Source of the DNA: ATZT02 sp038124905
Lineage (GTDB): Bacteria > Actinomycetota > Actinomycetes > S36-B12 > UBA5976
Direction of reading: 5' to 3'
Length of the DNA stretch: 5,224 nt
NCBI GenBank assembly: GCA_038124905.1
Contig: JAYPCW010000068.1
Coordinates: 1-5,224, forward strand
Part shown: piece after piece, positions 4,957-5,224 of the stretch
Layout: each line of letters opens with the position of its first letter
How positions within the stretch are numbered: the stretch's first letter is position 1
Made by a program: the position numbers and the translations under genes
Notes under the pieces: model-generated
What the model was told of the DNA's origin: nothing
What the model saw: only the letters and a program-made list of their open reading frames with translations
The model's database searches: none

Positions 4957-5224
4957 ATGCGTAAATATTTGTCGGTTTCTACGCCGGCTTTTAGTTTATG
5001 GTCTTTCGTGGTTTTACAACATTTAGTTATTGGAACATTTCTACTTACTCGTAACCCCAATCGGGGTGGCATTGGTTTGAGCATGGATATTTATTTGGCG
5101 GTAGTGGGCGTTTCAACTTTGGTATTGGCTATTTATTTTGCAATTCAATTGGTTTTATACAACAAAGTAGTTAAGGTTGAAAATCTCTTAATTCCCACTA
5201 TTTTTTCGCTACCGATGCTGGCTT
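4957..5224 (+). CDS. Unidentified multi-pass membrane protein (3' end beyond the window)
   Basis: An open frame runs from the ATG at 4957 to the right edge, giving 89 residues. I do not recognise the family. A short basic N-terminus (MRKYL) precedes a hydrophobic span at about 10-30 (FSLWSFVVLQHLVIGTFLL). A polar loop with TRNPNRGG follows at 31-38, then a second span at about 45-67. A basic and polar stretch (YNKVVKVEN) is at 68-76, and a third hydrophobic segment begins near 78. The hydrophobic periodicity and low-complexity-free composition look like real coding sequence. The only long competing frame here is an opposite-strand one that would overlap tadA. The frame stays open upstream of 4957 into the intergenic region, but the ATG with its -10-like hexamer is the simplest start. 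A role in polysaccharide export or in something unrelated cannot be judged from this fragment. Confidence 0.7.
   Translation, partial: MRKYLSVSTPAFSLWSFVVLQHLVIGTFLLTRNPNRGGIGLSMDIYLAVVGVSTLVLAIYFAIQLVLYNKVVKVENLLIPTIFSLPMLA

Noticed and set aside
4845..5084. Minus-strand open frame of 79 codons at the tadA / membrane-protein junction
   Set aside because: It overlaps the tadA start and the divergent intergenic region, and its protein shows no domain. The plus-strand frame from 4957 has a coherent membrane-protein pattern instead.
1..5224. Search for mobile elements, CRISPR arrays, tRNA or rRNA genes and toxin-antitoxin pairs
   Set aside because: No transposase or integrase motif, no regular repeat-spacer pattern, no cloverleaf and no small paired genes were seen. 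The window is almost fully occupied by the eight genes listed.

Overview
The window looks like part of a surface-polysaccharide (exopolysaccharide, capsule or O-antigen-like) locus from a low-GC, very compact actinobacterial genome. Three proteins carry sequence styles I associate with Actinobacteria: the polyprenyl glycosylphosphotransferase, the RmlC-type epimerase (GIHY...PPSQAKYV...VGSPTFG) and the TadA (GAYEPKTGA). Only about 100 of 5224 bases lie between genes. The AT-rich composition, overlapping genes and short intergenic gaps suggest a streamlined freshwater or marine actinobacterium, for example the acI/Nanopelagicales type. That placement is inference from protein style and composition, not from a marker gene.

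Layout, left to right. (1) A minus-strand pair: a WecG/TagA/CpsF glycosyltransferase cut by the left edge (1-610), preceded in its operon by a GT4 glycosyltransferase (607-1584); they overlap by ATGA. (2) A 52-base divergent intergenic region (1585-1636) with opposed promoter candidates and an inverted repeat abutting both start codons. (3) A plus-strand pair: a GT2 rhamnosyltransferase-like enzyme (1637-2458) and a polyprenyl glycosylphosphotransferase (2445-3854), overlapping by 14 bases. (4) A convergent junction where two stop codons share the four bases 3851-3854. (5) A minus-strand pair: tadA (4457-4915), then a dTDP-4-dehydrorhamnose 3,5-epimerase (3851-4447). (6) A 41-base divergent region, then the start of an unidentified plus-strand membrane protein (4957 to the right edge).

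How the genes fit together: the phosphotransferase would load the first sugar phosphate onto undecaprenyl phosphate at the inner membrane face. The WecG/TagA enzyme is of the type that adds the second sugar, and the GT4 and GT2 enzymes would extend the unit. The epimerase would help supply dTDP-L-rhamnose or a related sugar, plausibly for the GT2 enzyme. tadA is a housekeeping tRNA-editing gene and probably marks the edge of the locus, although it lies just upstream of the epimerase gene in the same direction.

I found no mobile element, CRISPR array, tRNA or rRNA, and no clear sign of an undescribed enzymatic system. The most interesting signals are regulatory: -10-like hexamers seven bases before start codons, suggesting leaderless mRNAs, and the mirrored start context of the two divergent glycosyltransferase operons.
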